The notes: generated by a model from the sequence alone, not told the origin. A stretch of DNA of 64,000 nt from Lantana camara (GCA_037501455.1 CM074864.1:22562001-22626000); one strand, 5' to 3'. Shown: positions 12,816 through 25,740, numbered from the stretch's first letter. Numbers and translations are program-made.

Positions 12816-12823
12816 ATATACAA

Positions 12824-12855
<32 letters not shown>

Positions 12856-15800
12856 TGTATATTTAATTACATATATTTATATATGTTTATGAAATATTAA
12901 ATGTTATTTGATTTAATTGAATATTAGAATTTAATTGTTACCTATTTCATGTTTTATTTAATGTTCTAAATTTAATTGAATGTATTTAATTGTTTAATTG
13001 TTAATTGTAAATGCAATTGAATATGTTTAATTGTTTATGTTCTAATTTAAATGTGATTTAACTTGTACTTGGATTATATTTGAATTTCTTGAATTAATTT
13101 GATTGAAATTATGAATTCGAATGAAAGATTGAACGACTTGATTATATAATTTAAATTCATTTGACGTGAAATGTGAAGGATATGAACTCGTTTGAATGAA
13201 CGAATTGAATGTTTATATGTCCTTAAAACTTTAATAGTGCACATGAACGTGTCCATTACATTATAGCATCTCTTATACATTCATATCATAATCATTTCAT
13301 TGCCGAGCGTCTTATTTGGTCATATTGAGTCTCACCTCACCTCTCTTGCACAGATTTTGAGTCCGTTGGAGACGAGGCCGGTCAGTGAGGCTTGTGTTTG
13401 CTCCTTTTCGCGGTTTAAGGTGGGTTTTTCTTCTATGTAGATACAAGACCGTATATATACCTTCAATGTGAAAGCTTTCGACCAAAATTATATATATAGA
13501 GAGAGTCATTTTAAAGAGTAAATGTTTTCAACGTAAAGCCTTATTTTATCAATCCTACCTAATGTTTGGCGAGAAATGATCGAATGCACGAATGGGGCCC
13601 AGGGGCTTGGTGTGAGTGGGGAACCGAGGAGGCATGGGCTGACGGGAAACCCTCACACTAGTCCCACCAATGAACGGCGTAACCGGACCTCGTTAGGAGT
13701 TAGCAAGGAATGGACGCTGAGTGCCATCTGGGGAGTCATGTTCCCCTTTTGGTCAATGAATGGGTGGATGGGCCTTGCAAACCCGCCACCAACCTGGAGG
13801 AAGAAGGGGTAAATGTTATTGAATGCGCACGAAAGAATGATATGCATGAAAAGAAAGAATGAATGAATGAATGTTAATGAATTACACGAGGTGTTGGTTG
13901 GAGATAATGCACGCCCACTCGTCGGGCCACTAATGACCTTGACTTAATGTAAATGAATCGTTATAATCCCTTTTGATGATTTCTATTCACCCACTTGGGA
14001 AATTCTTTAAAAACCTCATTTGGGATTATAACTTGCATGTGAATGTTTAATTACAGTCATATATTATTATGCCTTGCTTTTATACCCACCAGTCCCTTTT
14101 GGACTGAACCCGTTTGGCTTTCAGTTGTTTTGTGCAGGTGTCAGGGGAGCTAGGCGGGATTTCGAGTCTTAGGTCTTGTTTTCGTTTCTAGTCCTTTTGT
14201 TTATTGGTCTTACACTCGCATTTTGCACTTGTGATCATTGTATATGAATGTTGCTATTGGAGCGTACTTGTTTGTTAAGCCGTGACGGCATTTGATAATG
14301 TATATGGATCATTTTTGGATTTTGTTTACTCATTGTTTATGTAATGGATAGTTATTGCTTCCGTATTTGTAGTTACTCTGATTTTTATGGTTCAAGGGTT
14401 AGTCCCGCCTAGCATAGAGTGTGCGTTTGTCCCCGTTTGCCGTGATTTGGCTCGGGTATGGATAGTCCATTTCATATTCGGGTCGAGTCTCGGTGCGGGG
14501 GATGTGACACATTGCGCTCGGGTGTTACAGTTTGATCTACCCTAACCATCCCACACTCGGTATCACAAGTGGAGTAGTTAACGAACATCCACCACTCGTT
14601 CTCCAACCCAAGCGGATTCTCCATCACCACATCAACTTCATGGTTTGAAGTTGGTTTCTTGAACCGCCACTAGCTTCAAAACATGGTCTCCAAAGACCCT
14701 TTGCAAAGCACGGCCCTCGTCTCACCGTGACTAAGGCACTCGCTCATTCCAAAGTAATAACAAATAGCAAAAAACCACCTACAACAATAATTAGGAATAT
14801 GCGTGATTCACATGATATGCATGTTGAAATGTACCGTTCACCGTTGATTAGGAATCTTCTCTCATTTTGATCCGACTTGATACTTGGTTCGTTGTTGAAG
14901 ATCTATTTAATCATGGTGCCTTATCTCGGGTTGCCCATTATTTCCAATACTTTGATGATTATCTGGTTTTCCTCCACTATCTATCTTCTAATCAAATTAC
15001 CATATTCCAAATGTCCGGTGTGGTATGAATACTTTCGAGATTACTTGGTCTTCAGTCCCCCCCCCCCCCAATAAGTCATTCATCTCTTCTAATACCTTGG
15101 CCTTCAACCCGCAATCAAGTCTTTTTCCTTTCTAACACCACGGTCCGGAAATGTAATTCTTGAATATGTGCTTTGTATGAACCCAACTAACTTGTTCTTT
15201 TCCATAATTCATACTCAACCTTCATCATAATTTATAATCAACTTTCTTGGATACTTGAGGTATTCATTTAATAGCTCCAAATTTAGTCTTTAATCTTCAT
15301 AACGTGTCTGGTTCATCATGGAAAATCCAACGAGCCGGTAATTCATCTTGTTCATGTAGTGTTTTCCCTTTTTAAATACTTCACTTCCAACGCTCAAAGG
15401 AACGGTCTCTCACTTTCATCCCAATTATAAGGATCTGATCAAATTTCCTTACCTAATATTCTCCTCTCCAATTCCTAAAATTCCTTCAAGACAGGAAACA
15501 CGTGGTACCACAACATTCTTGTAACCTCGTCTCACCAATTAATTCCCGAACATTCCTTGAACTTATAAGTTCACTTCTTAAGATACCTACTTCTTCCGAT
15601 ATTATTCTCGAAGTTCCATTCACCTTGGTTTGAAACGAAGCGAGAACTAAATCCCCCAACATTTCTTGAATACTCACTTTCGACTCTTGAAGCACTTTAC
15701 TTTTCTCCGAAATTATTTTCACATTTTCTCATCTCACTCCTGAAGGTAATCCAACGTCAGCGTCTTTAACTTCTTCCCTATTGCTATTTCAAGAAATCCC

Positions 15801-17750
15801 GTTGCTTGTGACTCTTGCATTTTTGTTGCTCCCATTAAAATAACCCACTTCGACACAATTCCAACTTTCAAATCATCCCCCGATCGGCTCTCCCCCTTTA
15901 GAATTTTCCTTCTTATCCGTTGAACTTGTGGCATCAATTCTTAAATTTGAAGATTCTCAATTCCTTCCAATTAGCTTCCTTGATATAATCGATTCCAATC
16001 AAGCCACTTGTCCAGAAATTTCCTCACATTACTCTTGATATGATCGATAGGAATAGCAACTCACTTCTTTCATTTCATCCCAACAAATCCCACTATCATG
16101 ATTCCGTTATGTCTCGGTTGAAGTGATGCTTGCCGGATAAAGTGGAGAGAATGCCTACGAAGCAAACATTTAAGATGCATGTTGGGTAAAAATGCCGATG
16201 CCCATATCACTCTTATAAATAATTTAAAGATGCAACATGTTGGAGCAATTATATCAATTAAAGATACATACATAAATAAAAGAAGTTAAATAATTTAAAA
16301 TAACGTATGATGTACGTGTCATGAATGCGCTGAACCTGTCACCGTAGTTGTATCTTTTAGCTTGGCACTTGTTCATGTTTCGTTAAATTGAAAGCGTGTT
16401 CCGAATTTTATTGATCATCTCTTGTTACCCACGGTCTTCCAATTCTTCAAAATTCTCTATCATCGATTTATATATTATTCTTTGACCGAGGTTGAAATTT
16501 CTTGAATCCGATTCCTTTCCCAATTATCGATCTTCAAGGTTAGCCGAACCTTTCCCCCCAATTATTTCCTTGATCAATGTTCTCTTGTATCAAACCGTAT
16601 AACTTTGTAATCCGAAATTGTGACTCTTGAACTCAAATGCTTCTACCCCATGAAGTTGCTACCATGACTTCTCTCAAAAAAATTAATCTCTAATTATTGC
16701 TCCAAATTTTCACCTAGTCTTCACCTTAATTGAATTTCCCGGAATCTACTTTTCTTGAACTTCAAGGGGTTGTACAATTTGTCCTTTAGCTACTTACACT
16801 CGAGCATATAACTTCCCTCCGGAAAATCTTTGCCTTTCTTTATCGCCTTCATTTGTTACTCCATATCTTCCAAATCAACCTCACAATACGATAATTCAGC
16901 TTAGATCTGGAAGATAAACTCAATCTGCACGAATCTAGAATCTTTAACATATTAGCTTCTCATAACTTGAAATCATTAGATCGATCGGTTCGCTTTAATT
17001 CCCATCTTATGGATACTTCACCATGGACACTAGAGTTTGCAAACTTTTCCTCCCACAACTTGAATGTAGTTAAACTAACCGAAGACCCTCAATTTGTTTA
17101 TGAATCCGAACCTTGAATCATTATTACCCTCAAAGCTTCCTTCATTCTTCCTTGAATTGAATAAGTCTTCTAAACCCGGTTGATCCACTTTCTATCATAA
17201 TGAAATCTCATGTAGCTATCTTGTAAATCATAAATATCACTTCCTACCAATTTCCCACCAAGTATCCACCAATTTCCATAAAACTTGTAAGTTGCTCCCA
17301 AATTAATTCTTCCATTCCAGACTTTACACCCGGTCCATAACCCAATTAGAAAAGAAGGTCCTAGCTCTTAAATTTTGTAGAAATCCCCAATGCATTCCTT
17401 CCAACTTTCAAGCTAAAGAAAGGAGCTTGGGTATATTGTAGTTGTTGTAGAAATTGGCCGTGGTTTGATATTATCTTCATAACCTAGAAATCACAACTCA
17501 TTCCAGAATAAATGCATGGGTTTAGTATATGCTCATGCACATAATCACCACCAAAAGCATGGATTCGATGCAACCAGGAACATGCAAATTAACAAAATTT
17601 TAAAAGAAGCATGTTTAATAATATTTTCCATATCAAGTAACAATAACAATGCTCATGTTCAATGCGGTGCACACGTTGACAAATAGTTCCTAAGCCGTTC
17701 GACCTAACTTGACACGACAAGACACTAGAACTCCGGTTTTCCAACCTAGA

Positions 17751-17762
17751 GCTCTGATACCA
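17751..17762 (-). promoter_or_regulatory. Primer-binding site, LARD-A copy 2
   Basis: TGGTATCAGAGC on the minus strand, eight bases inside the LTR that starts at 17771, as in copy 1. Confidence 0.9.
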
Positions 17763-17770
17763 CCTAAAGA

Positions 17771-19391
17771 TGTAGCACCCCGTGACGGGAGCACCACATC
17801 CCTCGCACTGTGAGTTCGGTCCACATATGAAATGGAATGATCCATACATGAACTAAACTTACAGCGAACGGAAGACAATGAAAAGACAGTCCTAGCTAGG
17901 CGGAATCTAACCCTGAAACAATCAACAATGATAAATGTGCAGAAGTAAGGCAATTATCAAATCAATATCAATAAAATGAGTGCAAGTTCAAGAAGAGTAA
18001 ATACGGGTTCTACTAATTCAATGAACCTGTCCTAACCTGTCCCGAATCAATTCAATACAATAACATAAAACGGGTTCACCTAAAGCCCCTAGAAACCTGT
18101 CCCAAGTTCAATTCAATTCAGTAAATAGCATACTAATCCAATAGCAAATTCAACACAGTAATCAAAATATAATATGCAGTGAGTGTAAGTGGAGAGACTG
18201 GAACAAGACTCGAAAGGAAAGACAAGCCACAACTCTGACTCCCGCCTAGCACACCACCTGAAAAACTGAAAAGTGAGGTGTCAGTCTCCACAAGACTGAG
18301 CGAGGGGCATAATAATATATAAGCGCAGATAACATGCAAGTCGTAACCTCGGGTAAGGTTTTACAACAGAAACAAAATAGGTTCAAGAATACCTAGAACT
18401 CACCCGAGATTACAACTATCAGATTAGACACTTCAATCAATTTCAATCAATCAATCAGTGGCCCGGCGAGTGAGGGTAATTCTCCAACCTTACTCCGACA
18501 GTGTACAATAATTTAATTATTCAATAATTAGGTGATCAAGCAATCAATTACAGTGCATAATTAGCAGTTTCAATAGCTCCTTCACGCCACCCAATCAATC
18601 TGGACAGAGGGTACATGAATCCCTAAGCCCGGAACTCCTTCCCCCACTAATCTCCTAGTAGGTTCAGGGGTCATCCCAAGTTGGTGAGGATAGCGCTCAA
18701 GTTACCCGTCAGCCCATGCTTCCTCGGTTGGCTCAAGCCACTACCCTCGGGCCCACAGTGCTGTACAATATACTCGCCAAAACAGTCAATCAATCAATCA
18801 ATCGGTGCAATTCGGTAATTCAGTTTGAAAATCAATAGAGTTTGGAAAACTATAGATATATATACCTTTTGGCTTAAAACATCACATAGGGTTGTAAGGG
18901 TTCTATATATCTAGCAATTAAACCTCACCTAGAATACCACAAGACAAGAACAAGAACGAGAGCACTACGGTTGCCTATTCGATCCCGAAGTCTCCACCCT
19001 GGAGAAGAACTGGACAAGAAAGGAAACAATGTGTACTCGTGAGAGGAGACTCGATAATGATACCAATTACGACGCACGGCATTGATATGAAATGGCATGA
19101 AAGTCATGGAACGATACCTAAGATAATAAGCTAAGTCATGTTCATGTCCTTATATGCATTTAAGGGCAATTAAATCAATTAGCACTTACATTCAATAAAT
19201 GAATTCAATTACATGAAATTATGCAAGGAAAACGATGTAATAATACTTAGACATGCAAAGGAAATCACGAAATAACAATACACGAACAAAGCAAGTAAAT
19301 ACACTGAAATAGTGCCGGGAACGGCCTCGCCTACTCTGGGAATGGCCATGCTCAGTAGTCCCGCCCATGGGAACGGCCGTTCCGGTTCCAC
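17771..19391 (-). repeat. LARD-A 5' LTR (copy 3), truncated
   Basis: It matches copies 1 and 2 from their plus-strand start for about 1.62 kb, then breaks inside the palindrome array (one nearly complete palindrome remains at 19370-19385) and joins copia A gag. About 0.9-1.0 kb of LTR is missing, including its TGTAACG end. Confidence 0.88.
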
Positions 19392-19415
19392 AGATCGTGC
19401 TTCTTGATCGTGCTT
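19391..19415. other. Deletion junction with 10-bp filler duplication
   Basis: Where the truncated LTR meets copia gag, GATCGTGCTT is present twice (19393-19402 and 19406-19415). In copia B it occurs once (49453-49462). Relative to copia B, 471 bp of copia (matching 48978-49448) is missing at this LARD-A insertion. A short templated copy at the joint is typical of end-joining repair. Confidence 0.75.
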
Positions 19416-19912
19416 TCAACAGTCACAAGCTGACTAATCAGCTCAGCTACAGTAGCACCAGCATGATTCATATTAAAGTTAAGGACAAATGGGTTGAATG
19501 ATGGTGGGAGCGAGGCTAGCAACAAGTCCACTGAAAGCTCATCTTTCAGTGGCATGTCCATGGAAGCAAGTTTCTCAGTAAGGGCGAGAAACTTCAGTCC
19601 ATATTCATGGACACAATTCCTTTGAAGTGTTATACCTTGTAACACGTTCATGAGGGCGGTAAAGTTGCTCTAAGTGGTCGTAAATCTCCTAAGTAAATTC
19701 CATGGCCTCATGTTGCCTTTGCAAGTCCGGAGACATGTTAGCCAACATAAGGCAACGGGCTTGGAGATTATCATCCTTCCACTTCTGGATCGCGTCCCGC
19801 TCGGTCCGAGTCAACTTGTTTGACTCGAGCATAGTTGGGACCAATCAGAATAGTTGGGACCAGACAACTTGTTTGACTCGAGGATCGATACAAGAGGGTT
19901 TTTAGTTGCCAT
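19403..19912 (-). pseudogene. Copia A gag remnant
   Basis: The minus-strand start codon is at 19912 (MATKNP, as in copia B). The gag reads similarly to 49946 downward but carries two changes: about 80 bp is missing or rearranged around 19800-19870 and about 32 bp near 19617. It retains a 101-bp segment (19467-19567, encoding part of DMPLKDELSVDLLLASLPPS) that is absent from copia B, and this is the best evidence that copia B gag is deleted there. The C-terminal part is lost at the LARD-A junction. Confidence 0.8.
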
Positions 19913-21944
19913 TTCAAAACACGTAGAGAATCACAGAATCTACGGCCTAAATGGTAAAACAGAGAACTAGTGAGCATGCTGAATTATAACGATATACAAA
20001 AGATAAGGTCTTTAATCTATTGTAGCTCCCACTTTTTTTCAAAGATCTATAATTCCCAAAGATCTAAGAGGAACACGTTTCCCAATGGGTACTAAGATCC
20101 TAAGCATTTTACCTCGAACCCACGACTCAAGGACATTCTAAGTAAAACCTTACGTAGGTACAACTTACCAATTCTAACACCTTTAGAACTCTTAGTAATT
20201 GTTTTTTGCATCACCTATCTTTCAATATGGACCCACGACTCGCGGACATCGCCCTTGCCAAAATTGACTACGAAATATTGATCATTTAAAATGATCAATT
20301 AGGTAATTAAGAACTAATAAGCTCCACTAGCTATCCCACGACTCGCGGACAATAACTAGCTTCACTTACTAAAGTTAAAAAACCGTTGATGGAATGCTAG
20401 GAATTTAATTCAAAATTCGCATTTCGAATTAAACACCTATTATTCAAAATGAGCTTAATATTTAATGGGAATTTTCGAATCAACCGGAGAGTTGTCCGGT
20501 TCGACCTCACCAACATATATGTTATCCAATTTAATTAGTCTTGATTAATGTAAGTACAACTTAAATGCATTTCACACAAGCACTTAGCAGATAATATGTC
20601 CTACCATGATACTAACATGGGATGATCATGGGTTCTACCTATCTTATGCGTGATATGTGGGAGTCACTCCACAATCACAAACATACATGCCACATAAACA
20701 GTTTAAATCACATAAGGAAATTGGAAATAAAACGATGCCCTAACTATTACAATAATAGTAGTCCTCCCTAACAATTCGAGAGATCTTCACTTATGGCCTC
20801 CATCTTGTTACTTGTTGTGTGGATCCATCTTACTCCATGGGTGCAATGTCTCCAAAATGAAAGAAAAAGACCTCACCACCTATCTCTACTCTCAAATTAC
20901 AATAAAAAGAAAAAGACATAAAGTAATAAGGCTCAATCTTCATATTGGCCTTAGACAATTACACGGGACATACCCCGGCCTCAAAAACAGTAATATGGAA
21001 AGCCATATAATAAACACATAACAGTACGCACATAAGTGAGGCACCGACTCCAATTGAAAAACGCAACTATGGGGCTCCAACCCCAATTTAAACCATTCAT
21101 GTGCATAAATTAAAACCATAAATAAGTCTAAACCCATGATCATCTAACATGCAAAAATTGCAAGAATTTAAATTTAACCAATAAATTAAAATTCTCGCTT
21201 TACACTCTAATAGCTTAAAACACGACTTAGATGCAATTCTTGTTCAAGAGTCTTTTCTATAAAAACCGGAAAAATAATAAACTAATAAAATTCTAATTAA
21301 TTTCTGAAAATTAATAATTTTATTCTTTCAATGTTTTCATAAAATAAAGTTTGCAATTTTCCCAAAATTTAAGTCGCTTAATTTTTTAAAATCCCAATTT
21401 AAACAATTATTTCAAAAATAACTTTTAATTTAAATAAAACAAAATTTTTCAGAAAAATTATATCGGGATTGGATTGGACTAAACACGAAAATCAAGATCG
21501 CGAAACGAACAGCCCGGAATACCCGGACTATCTGCCCGCACACCGCGCGACGTCGCGCGCTAGGCGAGCATGCCAGCACCGCGTGCGACCGGCAGCAGAA
21601 GGCTGCCAGCGTGCACCTTGCGTGTATCGTGCGCAGCAGTAGGCAGGCGTGCCGGGCGAGGCTCCCGTGCGGTTGCGGGACTGCTGGGCGGATTTCGTGT
21701 TTCATACTTTTAGTTCAAAAACCAACAACAATTCAAAATTTAAAAACACGATTTAAATATATATTTGATCCAAATAATTTCAATCAAATTTTCAAAACAT
21801 TTTTCAGAAACTTTTAGGAAAAATACAGTTTCGTAATTCAGGCTTTCTAAAAGAACTCAAGAATACTCAATTCACAACTAAGCCTAAGAATTTCTACCAA
21901 ATTCAGTTAAGTGGAGATGAATCAAAAACACGATTAACGAGGTG
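19913..21944 (-). mobile_element. Copia A untranslated leader
   Basis: About 2 kb lies between the PBS and the gag start, with no credible gene. It matches 49947-52210 of copia B. It contains three copies of an 18-mer CCCACGACTCGCGGACAT (20119, 20232, 20335; the sense strand is the complement) and a GC-rich patch at about 21500-21695. Confidence 0.8.
20119..20351 (-). repeat. Leader 18-mer repeats, copia A (three copies)
   Basis: CCCACGACTC(A/G)(A/C)GGACA(T/A) occurs at 20119-20136, 20232-20249 and 20335-20351. Copia B has four. The copia A version lacks the sequence between copies 2 and 3 of copia B, as expected from slippage or recombination between repeat copies. Confidence 0.8.
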
Positions 21945-21956
21945 GCTCTGATACCA
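21945..21956 (-). promoter_or_regulatory. Primer-binding site, copia A
   Basis: The minus strand reads TGGTATCAGAGC, two bases inside the LTR that starts at 21959. Confidence 0.9.
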
Positions 21957-22323
21957 CTTGTTGGAAAAATGGAATAAAAAAGCAGCGGAAATTTAAAATT
22001 TTCCAACAAAAGAATCAAAACTCGCAATCATGAATCCAAATTCGTAAGGCAAAGAAACTTACTTTTCAATAATCTTTCTTGAAGTGTTTCAAGCCACCCA
22101 AGAACGCTATTCTTGCGGCTTGATCCCCTCTCCTTGGTAAAACTCGAATCTTTAAAAACTTCTAACTTGAAGCTCTCTAGAGATAGTCCACCAACTTGAC
22201 TACAATCTAACTAGTAAAGATGTTAGTTCTCTAGTTAGTGTTTAGGCTTAACCTAGGGTTTATGTGATCTTGGAGAAAGGATGGTGTTCAACACATGAAC
22301 CAAGAAGAATCTATCAATCAATA

Positions 22324-22350
22324 AGGGGAGCTCGAGCTCCCCTATATATA
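22324..22350 (-). promoter_or_regulatory. Copia A TATA box with abutting palindrome
   Basis: The minus strand reads TATATATA directly followed by the perfect 20-bp palindrome AGGGGAGCTCGAGCTCCCCT (22324-22343). The same arrangement is found in the other copia LTRs. Confidence 0.7.
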
Positions 22351-23106
22351 GCTAGAGGGGGCGGCCGAACCTAGTCCTTTTGGACTAAGGATTTGGTCCC
22401 TCTCTCTTATTTCTTGATCATCAAGTAATTCCAAACCTTGATTTTGAATTCTAATTCAAATCAACTTTTAAGAGAGCTAAAATATCCAAAACCCTTTTGG
22501 ATAATATTGTACTTTATTTATTAATAAATAAATAACTTATTTATCTAATTAATTAATTCATAATTAATTAAATAGATTAATTTCTCCAAAATAAGACTTT
22601 AATTATTTAATACATAAACAATATACACGTGTGACACACGTATCCCCAAGGACACGTGCCAATCACTTGAACCACACGTGTGGAACCCTCTTGGTATGAT
22701 TAACTCGTTTAATCATTTTAAAGCCTTAACTCATGTAAGCAAGTTGTTGTGTGTGACCCTCTAGGTTCTCAATTCAATTAGCAGCAACCCTAATTAATTA
22801 ATCAATCCACAGATTAAACGACAATAGTCTAGCAACAGGTGTTTAACCCCTAGCTGAATTGGAATGTCTCGATTCGATAGAACCTTTAAGTCATTGATTC
22901 ATGTGAGATACAATCCTCCTACTTACTATCTCTCAACCAAGATCTAAGGAGAAGGAATAATCAGAACCCTAATAATCTGGTCTTAAAGCTAAGTGCACTT
23001 CATATCCATTTGATCTCAATCCAAGAAACCCTTTTCTTGATGTCTTGATCTATTGCCTTGGCCAAGGACTCCTTATGGCATATGAATGACTTACACAATA
23101 AGAGAT

Positions 23107-25029
23107 TGTTAGGAATAGTGCCCTAGAAAGCCAATTGAATATCCGCTTTGTACTTTCCTTATTGTAATCACAAACAATCTTTGAATAAAATAACGAATTG
23201 AGGCAACACTTCTTTATATGCTCTTGTTTGGTATGCGTTTACTTTAGTTGTGCATGTATGAGAACTCCCCTAATCCTAATGACTTTAGGACTCTACCATT
23301 TAGGTGAAATGGTTCATGAAACGAGTCCTATATCACATAAGTCATGATTAGTAAAATACTCCAAGCCGATGAGTCCTACAGACAATGGGAGTGTCAACCT
23401 GACTCCTCTAAGGCTTGCTTGTGGGATCACGCCCTTAAGAAGGATCACCTTGTTTCATGGAGGTGCAAAGTGTATAGTTTATACGTGCGTGATACATGAG
23501 GGTGCTTACTTCCATAAGTAAGTTCACTGAGGTGCCCCGTGTGAGAAGATTCCTAAATGGGAAAGGAAATTTCTTTTTCAGGAAATGGAAACTTCCAGAT
23601 TAGGAAATATCTCACGAGTCATTGATGTGATTAATTGATCCTTAGACTTGAGGTTCCATGTCACTTTATGAGTTAACTCTGTAGTCTTAGGTATAAGCTT
23701 TAAAGGGTGTCGCCTTAGACAACTGATTCAAGGCTTATGCTGGTGCTGCACAAGTGACTCATGAAAGTGAATGAGAATCAAGAAAGGACCTACACTTGCA
23801 TTTGCAAGGTGATCTCTTATTGTGTAAGTCATTCATATGCCATATGGAGTCCTTGGCCCAGGCAGTAGATCAAGACATCAAGAAAAGGGTTTCTTGGAAT
23901 GAGATCAAATGGATATGAAATGCACTTAGCTTTAAGACCAGATTATTAGGGTTCTAATTATTCCCTTACCCTAGATCTTGGTCGAGAGATAGTAAGTAGG
24001 AGCATTGTATCTCACATGAATCAATGACTTAAAGGTTCTGTCAAATCGAGATATTCCAATTCAGCTAGGGGTTAAACATCTGTTGCTAGACTATGGTCGT
24101 TTAATATGTAGACTGATTAATTAATTAGGGTCACTACTAATTGAATTGAGAACCTAGAGGGTCACACACAACAACTTGGTTACATGAGTTAAGGCTTTAA
24201 AATGATTAAATGAGTTGATCATGCCGAGAGGGTTCCACACGTGTGAATCACACGTGTGGGTCACGTGAGTGGCACGTGTCCTTGGGACATGTATCTCACA
24301 CGTGTATATATATATATATATATTGTATGTGTTAAATAATTAATGTGTTAATTATTTAATAGACTTTGGTTTAATTTTTGAATTGAAATGAAAGTCTTAT
24401 TTTGGAGAAATTAATCTATTTAATTAATTATGAAGATAAATAAGTTATTTATTTATTAATGAATAAAGTATAAATTATCCAAAAGGAGTTTGAATATTTT
24501 TAGCTCTCTTAAAAGTTGATTTGAATTAGAATTCAAAGTCAAGGTTTGGAATTACTTGATAATTAAGTAATAAGATAGAGGGACCAAATCCTTAGTCCAA
24601 TAGGACTAAGTTTCGGCCGCCCCTCTCCCTCCTATATATAGGGGAGCTCGAGCTCCCCTTAGGGCTAATAGACGAATTCTTTTGGTTCATGTGTTGAACA
24701 CCATCCTTTCTCCAAGATCAAATAAAACCCTAAGTTAAGCCTAAACACTAACTAGAGAACTAGCATCCTTACTAATTAGATTGTAATCAAGTTGGAGGAC
24801 TATCTCTAGAGAGCTTCAAGTTAGAAGTTTTTAAAGATTCAAGCTTTACCAAGGAGAGGGGCTCAAGCCACGAGAAGAGCGTTCTTGGGTGGCTTGAAAC
24901 GCTTCAAGAAAGATTATTGAAAAGTAAGTTTCTAATCTCTACGAATTCGGATTCACGATTGCGAGTTTCGATCCTTTTTGTTGGAAAATTTTTAAATTTC
25001 CGCTGCTTTTTGATTCCTGTTTTCCAACA
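23107..25029 (+). mobile_element. Copia solo LTR C, opposite orientation
   Basis: A 1923-bp LTR running TGTTAGGAATAG to TTTTCCAACA sits inside the copia A LTR in reverse orientation. Flanks are GAGAT (23102-23106) and GACAT (25030-25034), a target duplication with one change; the uninterrupted LTR of copia B reads AAGAGATCACC here. It carries five CACGTG motifs at 24238-24304, a (TA)n run just after, and a TATA box plus palindrome at 24633-24659. As host and guest are the same family in opposite orientation, long inverted repeats result. Confidence 0.88.
24238..24304 (+). promoter_or_regulatory. G-box array, solo LTR C
   Basis: Five CACGTG motifs (24238, 24251, 24262, 24273, 24299) in 67 bp, several in the ABRE-like contexts CACGTGTC or ACACGTGT. 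The array lies about 330 bp upstream of the LTR TATA box at 24633-24640. Confidence 0.7.
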
Positions 25030-25740
25030 GACATCACCTTGCAAATGCAAGTGTAGGTCCTTTCTTGATTCTCGTTCACTTTCATGAATCACTTGTGCAG
25101 CCCCAACATAAGCCTTGAATCAGTTATCTAAGGTGACACCCTTTAAAGCTTATATCTAAGACTACAGAGTCAACTCATAAAGTGACATGGAACCTCAAGT
25201 CTAAGGATCAATTAATCACATTAATGACTCGTGAAATATTTCCTAATCTGGAAGTTTCCATTTCCTGAAATAGAAACTTCCTTTCCCATTTAGGAATCTT
25301 CTCACACGGGGTGCCTCAGTGAACTTACTTATGGAAGTAAGCACCCTCATGTATCACGAACGCATCAACTATACACTTTGCACCTCCATGAAACAAGGTG
25401 GTCCTTCTTAAGGGCGTGATCCCACAAGCAAGCCTTGAAGGAGTCAGGTTGACACTCCCACTGTCTGTAGGACTCATCGACTTGGAGTATTTTACTAATC
25501 ATGACTTATGTGATATAGGGCTCGTTTCATGAACCATTTCACCTAAATGGTAGAGTCCTAAAGTCATCAGGATTAGGGGAGTTCTCATACATGCACAGTT
25601 AAAGTAAACGCATACCAAACAAGAGCATATAAAGAAGTGTTGCCTTAATTCGTTATTTTATTCAAAGATTATCTGTGATTATAATAAGGAAAAGTACAAA
25701 GCGGATATACAATCGGCTTTCTAGGACACTATTCCTAACA

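Larger units (their letters stand above)
10566..14529 (+). mobile_element. 3964-bp solo LTR of a LARD/Tekay-like family
   Basis: It begins TGTAACGCCCCAATTC and ends GGGTGTTACA, flanked by perfect direct repeats GTTTG at 10561-10565 and 14530-14534. The uninterrupted target is seen in copy 1 near 4510. There is no internal region, so the element was reduced by LTR-LTR recombination. A block at 13590-13800 (beginning GGGGCCCAGGGGCTTGG, with a GGGCTGACGGGAAACCC motif) corresponds to conserved blocks of LARD-A and LARD-B LTRs, so it is a more diverged relative with a longer LTR. It holds a (TA)n tract at about 12813-12860 and no convincing gene. Confidence 0.9.
10331..17770 (-). mobile_element. 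LARD-A internal region, copy 2, split by solo LTR
   Basis: Internal sequence occupies 10331-10560 and 14535-17770; the solo LTR at 10566-14529 and its target duplication lie between. Without them the length is about 3.47 kb, matching copy 1. No coding content is recognised. A segment near 15734-15937 stays open on the minus strand but has no visible domain. Confidence 0.82.
1751..19391 (-). mobile_element. LARD-A: tandem non-autonomous LTR retrotransposon
   Basis: The order is LTR (1751-4275), internal (4276-7735), LTR (7736-10330), internal (10331-17770, carrying a solo LTR insertion), truncated LTR (17771-19391). On the minus strand LTRs begin TGTAACGCCCC (one copy has TGTAATGCCCC) and end GTGCTACA. 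Each internal region starts with a primer-binding site TGGTATCAGAGC (initiator tRNA-Met type) and ends with a purine-rich tract. No gag or pol similarity is visible in either internal region, so it fits the large retrotransposon derivative (LARD) type. Ends, PBS and LTR length resemble long-LTR chromoviruses of the Tekay/Del kind; that link is inferred. The tandem form suggests recombination between LTRs of neighbouring or sister copies. Confidence 0.85.
21959..25740 (-). repeat. Copia A 5' LTR, split by solo LTR C
   Basis: LTR sequence occupies 21959-23106 and 25035-25740 (about 1.85 kb in total). On the plus strand it runs from TGTTGGAAAAATGG to ATTCCTAACA. It matches the copia B LTRs. It contains three CACGTG motifs (22626, 22653, 22675), a TATA-like TATATATA on the minus strand at about 22343-22350 and the 20-bp palindrome at 22324-22343. 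After 25740 the LINE begins. Confidence 0.88.
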
